In this document: positions 1 through 8,068 of the stretch, piece after piece
How positions within the stretch are numbered: the stretch's first letter is position 1
How the letters are laid out: each line of letters opens with the position of its first letter
From: an uncultured Eubacteriales bacterium
GTDB taxonomy: Bacteria; Bacillota; Clostridia; Lachnospirales; Lachnospiraceae
Assembly (NCBI GenBank): GCA_900545455.1
Contig: UQZF01000043.1
Span: 1 to 15,927 of the forward strand
Direction: 5' to 3'
DNA length: 15,927 bases
Made by a program: the position numbers and the translations under genes
The notes under the pieces: model-generated
The model's database searches: none
The model's input: the letters and a program-made list of their open reading frames with translations, nothing else
What the model was told of the DNA's origin: nothing

Positions 1-2
1 TT

Positions 3-3000
3 GCATTACTGATTGTTGTCACTTTGTCTACGGTCAGTATATGTACCGAAAATGTAGCAGCATTCTATAATCAGGACGGCTCAAATGAAGCTGAAAAAAA
101 AGACCGAAATGCTGCAAAAATCACCGTTCAGCTTATGCAGTGTAAACATAAAGATACTCACTACAACAGCAACGGCATTCACATCAACGATACTACCGGA
201 GATAAGATAATCAGGAAATTTGAAAGGGAGCCGAGTGTAATGAATGACACCGCCGCCGGTACAGCTACTTACGACCTAAATAAGTACATATACGAATACG
301 AAATGTCTTACTCCGAAGGACAGCAAGTCGATTATGCGGTTATAACCACACCGAACATTACGCATTTTGAAAATCCGTCAGCCGAGGGCGTGACCGAGAC
401 TCACGGGCGTATGTACTGGCTTGGCGAGTACCGGAATACAATGGAAAACATCACGGCGACAACGAGCGCGAATGAATGGTACAGCTTTAAAGAACAGACC
501 GGTGCGGAAGTCAATAACGAGCTGAGCCATCAGACCTGGGAATCCGTCGAAGCCGGAAACGGCGGTGCATACAAAGGCGAGTATGTTGTAAGCCTCGATG
601 TAAGCAATACAATAGACAACGGCCAGAAATTTCTGTACCTGCTTGAGGGTACTTACATGAATAAGGACATTCATGACAGCAACCATCCCGCTGAACAGGA
701 TGAAGGCGTTCCCGCTTATTACGGTACGCATGTGTACGGACTTATCGGAATTGTGTTCTACAGAACAGTGACGTTTGATTCAAACGGCGGAATTATTTCT
801 GAAGAAACAATCAGAAATATGAAAGTGTATACGGGAAGCTCTGTGTGTAAGATATTCCCATGGTATTTTGATACCAATAAAGAAAAATGGTACTCCGACA
901 TTGATGTCACCTCACCGCAGACCGCCACGCCTTACGGCACGGCATCGGTAAAGGCTCCGTCCCGCGCTGATTACATTTTCACGGGCTGGTACGACACTCC
1001 GGACGGCGGCGTGCTCATCTACGATACGGACGGTAATGCCGTTAAGAACACAAAGTATTTTGACGGCAGCGGCAACTGGATATACAAGGGCAATGTGACG
1101 GCGTATGCAAACTGGGAGTATGTCGGCAATTACACAATCCGCTATGACAAGGGCGCGAGCGATACATATACCGCGCCGCCTGAAGACCAGGCTGTGACCG
1201 TAGGCAGTGATGCCGAACTTAAAGACACAGCCCTCACCGGAAGCGGCTACACGGTTGACTATGTGACCAATACCAATAACGGGATTGCGTCTACAACGAA
1301 GGTCAACAGTGAAACCGGATATTTTGAATTTGCCGGGTGGAATATCGGCGGAACATCTTATCAGCCGGGCGATGTTTATCCGGGCTCCGGACTTTCAAAG
1401 GATACCGTCATAAATGCATCCGCCGTGTACAGCGATTACACTTATGCGCTGCCGTCTGTCGGAAGCGCCAACTATACGTTCGACGGATGGTATGAAAATT
1501 ACGACGCGGACACGGAAACCTTTTCCGGTTATGCCGGAAAGGCAAAGGATGAATACACCCTCCCGGCGGCCGCCGAATCATATACGCGCACCCTGTATGC
1601 AAAATGGGTGCCGATGGACGTGACACTTAAATTTGATTACCGCCTGCCGGATGCCGCAGCAAAAAGCAGGCTCGGATACATACTTTCGGGCGCGGATGAA
1701 AAGAAGAGGACGCTGCCGTACATGAGCAAAATCGGAACGCTGCCCGCGCCGTCCCTTACGGGATACAGGCTTTCGGACTGGTCATGGTTTCAGGATATAA
1801 TCGTGCCGGTCGATGAAAACGAAAAGTACGCCAAAACCAACGGTGACACCGCGTATGCCGTGTGGGAGCCGCTCGCGTACAACATAAAATACGACTATAA
1901 CGGCGGAACCGTAAGCCGTGAGAATCCGTCGCGGGCAGAATATTATGATGTTCTGACCATCACGGCGCCGGCACTTAAAGGGGCACAGTTCAACGGATGG
2001 ACGATTACCGGCATGGATTCGTCGCCGCACCTCATAGACGGCACAAAAACCACGGAAGAGACAGCGTCCGGTGCCGGGGCGGGCAGAACGTCTTCCGAAA
2101 TGATCGGACTGAACGGCTCGGAAGGAACCGTGCTTCTCACGGCACAGTGGAATTACGCCTCGTACAATATCGTCTACGACTTCAACGGCGGCACTGCTTA
2201 TTCCGGCGGCTTATATCCGGCAAGGGCGTCCGTTCATGAGTATTTCGATGTCAGCAATCCGGAGAACGGCTCGCTGATATTTAAGGGATGGACGGTCACC
2301 GGAATGGATGACGGGGAACACGATGTTGCCGGAATCCGCACCACGGCCGCGACCGCATCGGGTGCCGGAGCCGATAAGGTTGCCGGAACGACCGTTTCGT
2401 TCTCGAACCTCAGATATTCGTCGGGAACCGTAAAGTTTACCGCCGTATGGGAAACAAATGAACGCCAGCTCACATTCATAGCCGATACCGGAATGATGAC
2501 CGGGGACAGCATACAGGACAGCTGGACCGTGCGTTTCATAAAATTCGGTTCCAAAAATTTCATTTCCAAAGATGCATATGACGTTTCCTGGGGAACGGAC
2601 GTACCGTCAGCAAAGAAGACCGGATACACATTTGACGGTTTTTACACTGAGCTTGCGGGCGGCACCCGCGTGTTCAACGGCGGATCATCCGGCAGCATTG
2701 CCGACAGGCTGGAGGCCGGACTGTACCGCGCGGACAACGGCACATGGATCGGGCCGAGCCTGATTCTGTATGCGCACTTCACGCCGCTTGATTTCAACAT
2801 CACGTTCCGTACCAACGGCGGTACCTGGGTGTCCGACGGAACTTCCGGCGACAGAACCCTCGGGGTAACCTACGACAGTGAGGAGAACAACTCCGTCTGG
2901 GGAAGCGGGGACATAGAAAGGACCGGATACATACCGAACGGATGGAACACAAAGACGGACGGGACCGGATACACCGTATACGATGCCGACGGAAACTGCA

Positions 3001-3047
3001 CCGACGAGGGCGGATACTGGTCAGGAAATTACAGAAAGGACGACTGA
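3..3047 (+). CDS. Secreted B-repeat (InlB/Listeria-Bacteroides repeat) surface protein, 5' end missing
   Basis: The frame is open to the left edge, so the gene starts outside the window. The first visible residues (ALLIVVTLSTVSICT) read as the hydrophobic core of a signal peptide, so the TTG at 24 is not a credible start. About 1014 residues are visible. Positions 50-765 encode a unique N-terminal region I do not recognise. From 768 on there are about eight B-repeat units with the family signature of a hydrophobic strand plus NGG, then GW, then YAxW (GW near 980, 1340, 1490, 1995 and 2290; closing strands near 1100, 1600, 1860, 2150, 2445 and 2775). The units near 1875-2160 and 2160-2459 are a matched pair sharing a W-T-x-T-G-M-D core and a T-A-S-G-A-G-A segment. 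The last unit stops before its closing strand. There is no LPXTG, transmembrane tail, or visible SLH or choline-binding repeat. B-repeats usually act as stalks or adhesion modules; the binding partner is unknown. It is probably co-transcribed with the next gene. Confidence 0.88.
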   Translation, partial: ALLIVVTLSTVSICTENVAAFYNQDGSNEAEKKDRNAAKITVQLMQCKHKDTHYNSNGIHINDTTGDKIIRKFEREPSVMNDTAAGTATYDLNKYIYEYEMSYSEGQQVDYAVITTPNITHFENPSAEGVTETHGRMYWLGEYRNTMENITATTSANEWYSFKEQTGAEVNNELSHQTWESVEAGNGGAYKGEYVVSLDVSNTIDNGQKFLYLLEGTYMNKDIHDSNHPAEQDEGVPAYYGTHVYGLIGIVFYRTVTFDSNGGIISEETIRNMKVYTGSSVCKIFPWYFDTNKEKWYSDIDVTSPQTATPYGTASVKAPSRADYIFTGWYDTPDGGVLIYDTDGNAVKNTKYFDGSGNWIYKGNVTAYANWEYVGNYTIRYDKGASDTYTAPPEDQAVTVGSDAELKDTALTGSGYTVDYVTNTNNGIASTTKVNSETGYFEFAGWNIGGTSYQPGDVYPGSGLSKDTVINASAVYSDYTYALPSVGSANYTFDGWYENYDADTETFSGYAGKAKDEYTLPAAAESYTRTLYAKWVPMDVTLKFDYRLPDAAAKSRLGYILSGADEKKRTLPYMSKIGTLPAPSLTGYRLSDWSWFQDIIVPVDENEKYAKTNGDTAYAVWEPLAYNIKYDYNGGTVSRENPSRAEYYDVLTITAPALKGAQFNGWTITGMDSSPHLIDGTKTTEETASGAGAGRTSSEMIGLNGSEGTVLLTAQWNYASYNIVYDFNGGTAYSGGLYPARASVHEYFDVSNPENGSLIFKGWTVTGMDDGEHDVAGIRTTAATASGAGADKVAGTTVSFSNLRYSSGTVKFTAVWETNERQLTFIADTGMMTGDSIQDSWTVRFIKFGSKNFISKDAYDVSWGTDVPSAKKTGYTFDGFYTELAGGTRVFNGGSSGSIADRLEAGLYRADNGTWIGPSLILYAHFTPLDFNITFRTNGGTWVSDGTSGDRTLGVTYDSEENNSVWGSGDIERTGYIPNGWNTKTDGTGYTVYDADGNCTDEGGYWSGNYRKDD

Positions 3048-3049
3048 TT

Positions 3050-6000
3050 ATGTTTAAAAAGAAGCTTAAGAAGATACTCTCCATGTTCATGGCTTTTGCG
3101 GTAACTGCGGCATCCGTCTGCACGGGTGCGGCGGTTTCCCCGCGCAGTACCGTGCCCGTGCAGGCGGCCGAAATGTCCGCGCTCGTAAAAACCTACAACA
3201 TGGTAAGGCTTGATGACGTGCTCGGCGTCAAAAATTCGAGCAACCATAATTACAACGCAAAATACGATTCGGCATACGGTTATCTGACCTCATGCTCCCA
3301 CGGACCGTCTGACGGCGGCAATTACTGGAGCCGTTATCCGGCGTCAATATACGGCTATTATGATGAAGTCCTTGGTACATGGGTGCAGACCACGGTAAAG
3401 GTGTGGGCAAACGAGGCATACGACCTCGATGACGGACACACCTGCAGTGAATGGCCGGACAAAATAATGAAGTACAAGGAAATGCCAGATAGTCTTAGTG
3501 GATGCCGCGTCACAACACGTCCGTGTGATAATCAGTTATTAAGAGGCGCGTCGTTTGTATTCTCTGACCCTGATAATATGACCGGTACGGTTACCGTATA
3601 TTATGCGGAAGAGTGCACGATTGTCAGCGCTCTTAATGACAGCTACGTCCTGTCAATGGGAAGCGCATGGCAGGACACAACAATCCAGACGGCAGACGGA
3701 AGCGCCAGCCAGACAATCTACACATCAAGATACAGCACCGTGCAGTTCGTAAGCAGTTCGGGACAGTGGATGACGCCTCACTGGAACTCCGACCGTCACA
3801 TATTTTCTTACGGCGAGCAGGGTGATGACACCAAAAAGAACTATGTGAATACCCAGCGGTGGATTCTTTCGGATGCGGGAAACGGCTATGTTTACATGAA
3901 GAACGAAGCATACGGAACTTATCTTACCGTTGACAGCAACAGCGTAGGAAGCAAACTGTACTGCAAGGATTTCAACGGTTCCGATTACCAGAAATTTAAA
4001 ATTGTGCGCTCGGGGACGCAGATAACCTTCCATCCCGAAAATAACGGAGCCGACACGACAAAGGTTGCAAAGTACGGGACGAGCGACGCATCAACGGGTG
4101 TGACCGGGCTTACAAACGGGACATACGAATTCCAGGGATGGTATACCGGGAAGTCCGGCACGGGGGAGAAAGTTTACGATGCGTCCGGACTCGCAGTCAA
4201 GGGAACATACTGGTCAGCCGACGGCACGTCCGCTAAGTGGCAGTCCCGGGCAGATTCGCTCGACCTGTATGCGTACTGGCTGCCGGGCAAGCTGACACAG
4301 ACGCTGTACTTTTACAAGGACGGCGTCATTGACAAAAGCAAGACCAAAACCTATCAGATCCAGTACGGGACAACCTTTAATGTTTCGGACCATTACACCC
4401 TTTCCGATTCGCCGTTTGCCAACTGCCATTACGATTCAATCAGCGCCTCTTCATGGAAAGTAACCGCCGCAGGTTCGGCGAATGTTTATTACAAGACAAA
4501 CGAGCTTGCCGTGAGCTACAACGGGAACGGCGCGGCGTCCGGCTCGGTTGCGGGAACATCCGCAAAGTACGGAGCGACCGTTACAGTCGCACAAAACGGA
4601 TTCACCAGGACGGGATTTTCCTTTGTAAGCTGGAACACAAAGGCGGACGGCACGGGAACATCCTACAAGCCGGGCGCGACATTCACCGCGCAGCCGGCGA
4701 CACATAACGAGAAGAAAATACTGTATGCCATCTGGAAGGATGTGACCGCCCCGACCGTAAGCGTATCACCGGAGACTGCGTCCGACTGGGTTTCGACCGT
4801 ACAGCTTAAGATAACCGCATCCGACAACTACGCACTGAGCGCCGGCACATCATACCGTTACTGTCTGACAACGGACTCTTCGGCACCGGACGGTACATGG
4901 ACAAACTACACAAACGGCAGCGCTTTTACCGTAGGGCAGACGCTCTCCGGAACATATTATCTGTGGGTGGAGGGCGTGTCCGATGCGGCAGGCAACACTT
5001 CATCTTCAACAGGGTACCACATGTTCGGCCCGTATCTTTTTGATAACAGCGCGCCTGACATAAGCAGCGTAAAGGATTCATACGGCTGGTACGATGAGGG
5101 AAGCTCCGCAATAATTGATTTTGACATAACAGACATCCATTCCGGAATAAAAAGCATAACGCTCAGGGACATAAACGACGTGGTGCTTGCGGACATAACT
5201 GCCGGAACGCATCAATACACATTCGATGTGAGCGGAATAAACTTTTATAACATTGCCGCTTCGGATAATCTCGGAAATGTCTCAAGAAAAATGTTCACAG
5301 TAAAAATAGGCACATCACCTGAAGTGACACCCGATAATGCCGTCTGGAAGGGACTTAAAAACATTACACTCTACGCACTGTGGTACCCAATCAACTACAC
5401 GGTGAAATTCGATAAAAACGACAGTGACGGAGGCCCGGCCGTGTACGGACGCATGGATGACCAGGACTTTACCTTTGACATACCGTCCAAGCTTTCACCC
5501 AACGCCTACTCGCGTGATGGCTATGTCTTCTGTGGCTGGAGCACCCGCCCCGAAGGCTCTGCGGAAATGTTCGCCGATGAGCAATCCGTGGTCAATCTCA
5601 CATCCGAAAACGGCGGCACCGTAACTCTCTATGCCCGTTGGAAGGACATCTCTGCCCCAAAAGTGACCGTCACCCCCGGCAGAACCGTAAACCCAAGTGT
5701 CGGGCACGATGCATTGCGAAGCATCGATGTCACAATCTCCATAAGTGAATATGGTTCCGGGCTCTCCCCTGACAACCGCTACGAATACGGCTTCTCAACA
5801 AGCTTCACCTCTCCGCCCGAGAGCTGGGAGGAATACTGCTCTGCTGCCGCATCCGACGCATTTTCGGTAACGCTTCCCGAGCTTGGCGGTTCAATGACAG
5901 GCTTCTACTACCTGTGGGTTAAGCAGGTTAAGGACAGGTTCGGCAACCTCTCGACAGACGACAATGCACTCGGGATTATTGACTCCTGCCATGTCTACGG

Positions 6001-6835
6001 CATCTACGCCTTTGACAACACCGCGCCGTCGGGAAGCGTGAAGTACATCGAAAACAACGAAACTCTAGGTCTTTATAACGACATCAGCATCAACCCGCCC
6101 TACTCCGTCATGACAATATCGGATGCCTGCGATGATATGGCTGGAATATCCGGCTTCACTCTCGTTATCTCTGACGCCGACAATACAGAAAATACGACCT
6201 CATTTGATTTTGCGGAAAACGGCGGACACTACGTCTGTCGTTTTAACCTCTACGACTGTCTCCCCGATTTTGAAAATATTGAGCGCGTAAACATGTACAT
6301 AGAGGCAGCCGACCTTCTCGGCAACACCGCAGCCGTTCCGATAACCTCCTACGACTTCGGCACAAGGCAGAGCGGCATTCCGATACGCGCAGACGACATC
6401 GGATTTACACCTCTCGGCGATACCGCGCCAAATCATTATGCGCGTGACGCTTTCCGCGTCGAGGCATACATCGAGAACATCTCGCACAACGCGCACGGCA
6501 CCTCCTTCATGGGCGGGCACAAGGGCAGGCTCCGCATCTACACCTTCGGCAACGTCCACGCCGTGAGCGCCGATTTCGGCTCAATAAAAAAATACATAAA
6601 TCCCGCTTACGACACACATCCTAATCTCGAACGGACCGTTATAAATCCGACACAGACGGCATATATTTTTTTGCATGACTTCTTTGTTCCGCTTGGCTGT
6701 GCCTCCTCAACCTACACCGACACAATTGCATTCGGTTTTAAGAAAAACGGCATTCAGAGCAGAAATGTCATATACGATGTATCCGGAACGCTCACCGACA
6801 ATATCAAAACAATTCTGAAATATAATGCCGAGTAA
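3050..6835 (+). CDS. Secreted multidomain protein: trefoil-like, B-repeat and Ig-like modules
   Basis: This 1261-residue exported protein starts at the ATG at 3050, 3 nt after the previous stop, with AAAGGA at 3035-3040. The frame is open further upstream, but only this ATG gives a signal peptide: a K-rich start, a hydrophobic core at residues 9-29, and probable cleavage after VQA (39) or one residue later. Residues 42-190 are an unrecognised domain. Residues 191-318 resemble a ricin-type beta-trefoil, with two Q-x-W/F motifs (Q269-W271, Q314-F316). B-repeats follow (GW364-YAYW410; W528-YAIW562), then an Ig-like module (about 563-668) ending in DNSAP, a second Ig-like stretch with ASDNLGN, a leftover B-repeat tail (W766-W778), another B-repeat (W830-W864), a second copy of the first Ig-like type (about 865-985) ending in DNTAP, and an unrecognised C-terminus. 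No sortase motif or membrane tail is visible. The modules suggest extracellular glycan or protein binding; the ligand is unknown. Confidence 0.88.
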   Translation: MFKKKLKKILSMFMAFAVTAASVCTGAAVSPRSTVPVQAAEMSALVKTYNMVRLDDVLGVKNSSNHNYNAKYDSAYGYLTSCSHGPSDGGNYWSRYPASIYGYYDEVLGTWVQTTVKVWANEAYDLDDGHTCSEWPDKIMKYKEMPDSLSGCRVTTRPCDNQLLRGASFVFSDPDNMTGTVTVYYAEECTIVSALNDSYVLSMGSAWQDTTIQTADGSASQTIYTSRYSTVQFVSSSGQWMTPHWNSDRHIFSYGEQGDDTKKNYVNTQRWILSDAGNGYVYMKNEAYGTYLTVDSNSVGSKLYCKDFNGSDYQKFKIVRSGTQITFHPENNGADTTKVAKYGTSDASTGVTGLTNGTYEFQGWYTGKSGTGEKVYDASGLAVKGTYWSADGTSAKWQSRADSLDLYAYWLPGKLTQTLYFYKDGVIDKSKTKTYQIQYGTTFNVSDHYTLSDSPFANCHYDSISASSWKVTAAGSANVYYKTNELAVSYNGNGAASGSVAGTSAKYGATVTVAQNGFTRTGFSFVSWNTKADGTGTSYKPGATFTAQPATHNEKKILYAIWKDVTAPTVSVSPETASDWVSTVQLKITASDNYALSAGTSYRYCLTTDSSAPDGTWTNYTNGSAFTVGQTLSGTYYLWVEGVSDAAGNTSSSTGYHMFGPYLFDNSAPDISSVKDSYGWYDEGSSAIIDFDITDIHSGIKSITLRDINDVVLADITAGTHQYTFDVSGINFYNIAASDNLGNVSRKMFTVKIGTSPEVTPDNAVWKGLKNITLYALWYPINYTVKFDKNDSDGGPAVYGRMDDQDFTFDIPSKLSPNAYSRDGYVFCGWSTRPEGSAEMFADEQSVVNLTSENGGTVTLYARWKDISAPKVTVTPGRTVNPSVGHDALRSIDVTISISEYGSGLSPDNRYEYGFSTSFTSPPESWEEYCSAAASDAFSVTLPELGGSMTGFYYLWVKQVKDRFGNLSTDDNALGIIDSCHVYGIYAFDNTAPSGSVKYIENNETLGLYNDISINPPYSVMTISDACDDMAGISGFTLVISDADNTENTTSFDFAENGGHYVCRFNLYDCLPDFENIERVNMYIEAADLLGNTAAVPITSYDFGTRQSGIPIRADDIGFTPLGDTAPNHYARDAFRVEAYIENISHNAHGTSFMGGHKGRLRIYTFGNVHAVSADFGSIKKYINPAYDTHPNLERTVINPTQTAYIFLHDFFVPLGCASSTYTDTIAFGFKKNGIQSRNVIYDVSGTLTDNIKTILKYNAE

Positions 6836-6852
6836 GTTTTCTTATTTTACCT

Positions 6853-6881
6853 ATTCCATTTTTTTCTTTATGTGTTATAAT
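6853..6881 (+). promoter_or_regulatory. Promoter of fba (extended -10)
   Basis: A perfect TATAAT lies at 6876-6881, preceded by TG at 6873-6874 (extended -10). At 17 bp upstream, ATTCCA (6853-6858) is a weak -35. The region is T-rich upstream. This gives a leader of about 30 nt before the fba start. No clear terminator for the upstream repeat gene is seen in the 84-nt gap. Confidence 0.7.
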
Positions 6882-6919
6882 GGGTTTGTCAAAATAATAA
6901 CAATATCGGAGGTATACCT

Positions 6920-7783
6920 ATGTTAGTTACAGCAAAAGAGATGCTTGAAAAGGCAGTTGCCGGTCATTATGCAGTTGGCCAGTTTAATATTAACAATCTT
7001 GAGTGGACCAAGGCTATCCTTACCACGGCCCAGGAGCTTAACTCCCCTGTTATCCTTGGTGTTTCCGAAGGCGCAGGCAAGTATATGGCAGGATATAAGA
7101 CTGTTGTAGGTATGGTTAAGGGTATGATTGAGGAACTTAACATCACTGTTCCTGTTGCTCTTCACTTAGACCACGGTTCATACGAAGGATGTCTCAAGTG
7201 CGTTGAGGCAGGTTTCTCTTCAATCATGTTCGATGGTTCTCACTACCCAATCGAGGAGAACATTGCAAAGACTAAGGAGTTAGTTAAGATTTGTGCCGAC
7301 CACAATATGTCCCTTGAGGCTGAGGTTGGTTCAATCGGCGGCGAGGAAGATGGCGTTATCGGTATGGGTGAGTGCGCTGATCCTAAGGAGTGCAAGGCTA
7401 TCGCAGATCTCGGCGTTACAATGTTAGCTGCCGGAATCGGTAACATCCACGGCAAGTACCCTGCTAACTGGAAGGGCTTAAGCTTTGAGACACTTGCAGC
7501 CGTTAAGGAGCTCACAGGTGATATGCCTCTCGTTCTTCACGGTGGTACAGGCATCCCTGCAGACATGATCAAGAAGGCTATCTCTCTCGGAGTTGCCAAG
7601 ATTAACGTAAACACAGAGTGCCAGTTATCCTTCGCAGACGCTACAAGAAAGTACATCGAAGCAGGTAAGGACTTAGAGGGCAAGGGCTTTGATCCTCGTA
7701 AGCTTTTAGCTCCGGGTGCCGCTGCAATCAAGGAGACAGTCAAGGAGAAGATGGAACTTTTCGGTTCCGTTGGCAAGGCTTGA
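6920..7783 (+). CDS. fba: Class II fructose-1,6-bisphosphate aldolase
   Basis: This zinc-dependent cytosolic aldolase reversibly splits fructose 1,6-bisphosphate into dihydroxyacetone phosphate and glyceraldehyde 3-phosphate in glycolysis and gluconeogenesis. The 287-residue length matches the short class II enzymes of Firmicutes. Visible signatures are LHLDHG (81-86, with catalytic Asp84 and zinc ligand His85), the EAEVG...GGEED segment (Glu133, Glu135), GNIHG with zinc ligand His177, LVLHGGTG with zinc ligand His207, and the phosphate-binding INVNTE. The start is set by GGAGG at 6908-6912, 7 nt before the ATG. Codon use is strongly biased and unlike the repeat genes upstream, as expected for an abundant protein. 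It has its own promoter and looks monocistronic. Related class II aldolases for tagatose or deoxy-phosphogluconate sugars share the motifs, but the length and the absence of a sugar-catabolic operon favour the glycolytic enzyme. Confidence 0.96.
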   Translation: MLVTAKEMLEKAVAGHYAVGQFNINNLEWTKAILTTAQELNSPVILGVSEGAGKYMAGYKTVVGMVKGMIEELNITVPVALHLDHGSYEGCLKCVEAGFSSIMFDGSHYPIEENIAKTKELVKICADHNMSLEAEVGSIGGEEDGVIGMGECADPKECKAIADLGVTMLAAGIGNIHGKYPANWKGLSFETLAAVKELTGDMPLVLHGGTGIPADMIKKAISLGVAKINVNTECQLSFADATRKYIEAGKDLEGKGFDPRKLLAPGAAAIKETVKEKMELFGSVGKA

Positions 7784-7801
7784 TTAAGTCAGAAAATGCT
7801 C

Positions 7802-7838
7802 ATCTGCACTCTTGCAGATAAAAAAATAAGTTTTTTTT
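7802..7838 (+). terminator. Possible weak terminator after fba
   Basis: A 7-bp stem (ATCTGCA/TGCAGAT, 7802-7819) with a 4-nt loop lies 18 nt after the fba stop. The T-run (7831-7838) is separated from the stem by 11 nt of A-rich sequence, so it is not a standard intrinsic terminator. The A-run and T-run could pair with each other. Low confidence. Confidence 0.35.
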
Positions 7839-7848
7839 AAAAAAGGGC

Positions 7849-7877
7849 TTGCAATTTCCGAAATTATAGTTTATTTT
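7849..7877 (+). promoter_or_regulatory. Candidate promoter for the glnN leader
   Basis: TTGCAA (7849-7854) and TATTTT (7872-7877) are spaced by 17 bp. A TATAAT also occurs at 7933-7938 but lacks a recognisable -35 and would start almost on top of the terminator hairpin. If the 7872 element is used, the transcript has a leader of about 105 nt ending in the hairpin at 7955-7988. The choice is uncertain. Confidence 0.3.
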
Positions 7878-7921
7878 ATTAACATAAATGATGTCTTGTA
7901 ATACTAAAGCCAATATTTAGG

Positions 7922-7957
7922 GAACAAGGTCATATAATTTCGTGTGAGTGAACAAGG
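7922..7957 (+). repeat. 8-bp direct repeat in the glnN leader
   Basis: GAACAAGG occurs at 7922-7929 and again at 7950-7957; the second copy overlaps the left arm of the terminator stem. The start-to-start spacing is 28 nt. It could be a regulator site or an RNA switching element, or chance. Confidence 0.4.
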
Positions 7958-7988
7958 GCGTTCCGTTTAGTTGGAATGCCCTTTTTTT
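7955..7988 (+). terminator. Strong intrinsic terminator/attenuator in the glnN upstream region
   Basis: A 10-bp stem (left arm AGGGCGTTCC at 7955-7964, right arm GGAATGCCCT at 7973-7982, one G-U pair) with an 8-nt loop is followed directly by a T-run ending at 7988. It sits 172 nt after the fba stop and 80 nt before the glnN ATG. It may end the fba transcript or attenuate glnN. GGGAAC at 7920-7925 can pair with GTTCC at 7960-7964 in the left arm, so an alternative fold is possible. Confidence 0.85.
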
Positions 7989-8068
7989 ATGCAAATGAAC
8001 GTACTTTCTTAGACGTATGCGCAGAAGCCTCACCGGAAAATTTTACAGCATGAAAGGAATGGAAAAGA

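Noticed and set aside
24..26. TTG at 24 as the start of the first gene
   Set aside because: The frame stays open to the left edge and the residues before it form part of a hydrophobic signal peptide core, so the real start lies outside the window.
2942..3049. Upstream extension of the second repeat protein (extra 36 residues from an earlier ATG)
   Set aside because: The extra residues are arginine-rich, lie inside the first gene, and would bury the signal peptide. The ATG at 3050 has a ribosome binding site and a standard signal peptide.
7904..7988. ANTAR-type dual-hairpin antiterminator in the glnN leader
   Set aside because: The small hairpin (7904-7920) and the terminator loop do not show the hexaloop with A at position 1 and G at position 4, and no ANTAR protein gene is adjacent.
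7989..8012. Seven-codon reading frame directly after the glnN leader terminator, as a leader peptide
   Set aside because: Upstream sequence is the T-run, with no ribosome binding site, and the residues (MQMNVLS) have no regulatory bias.
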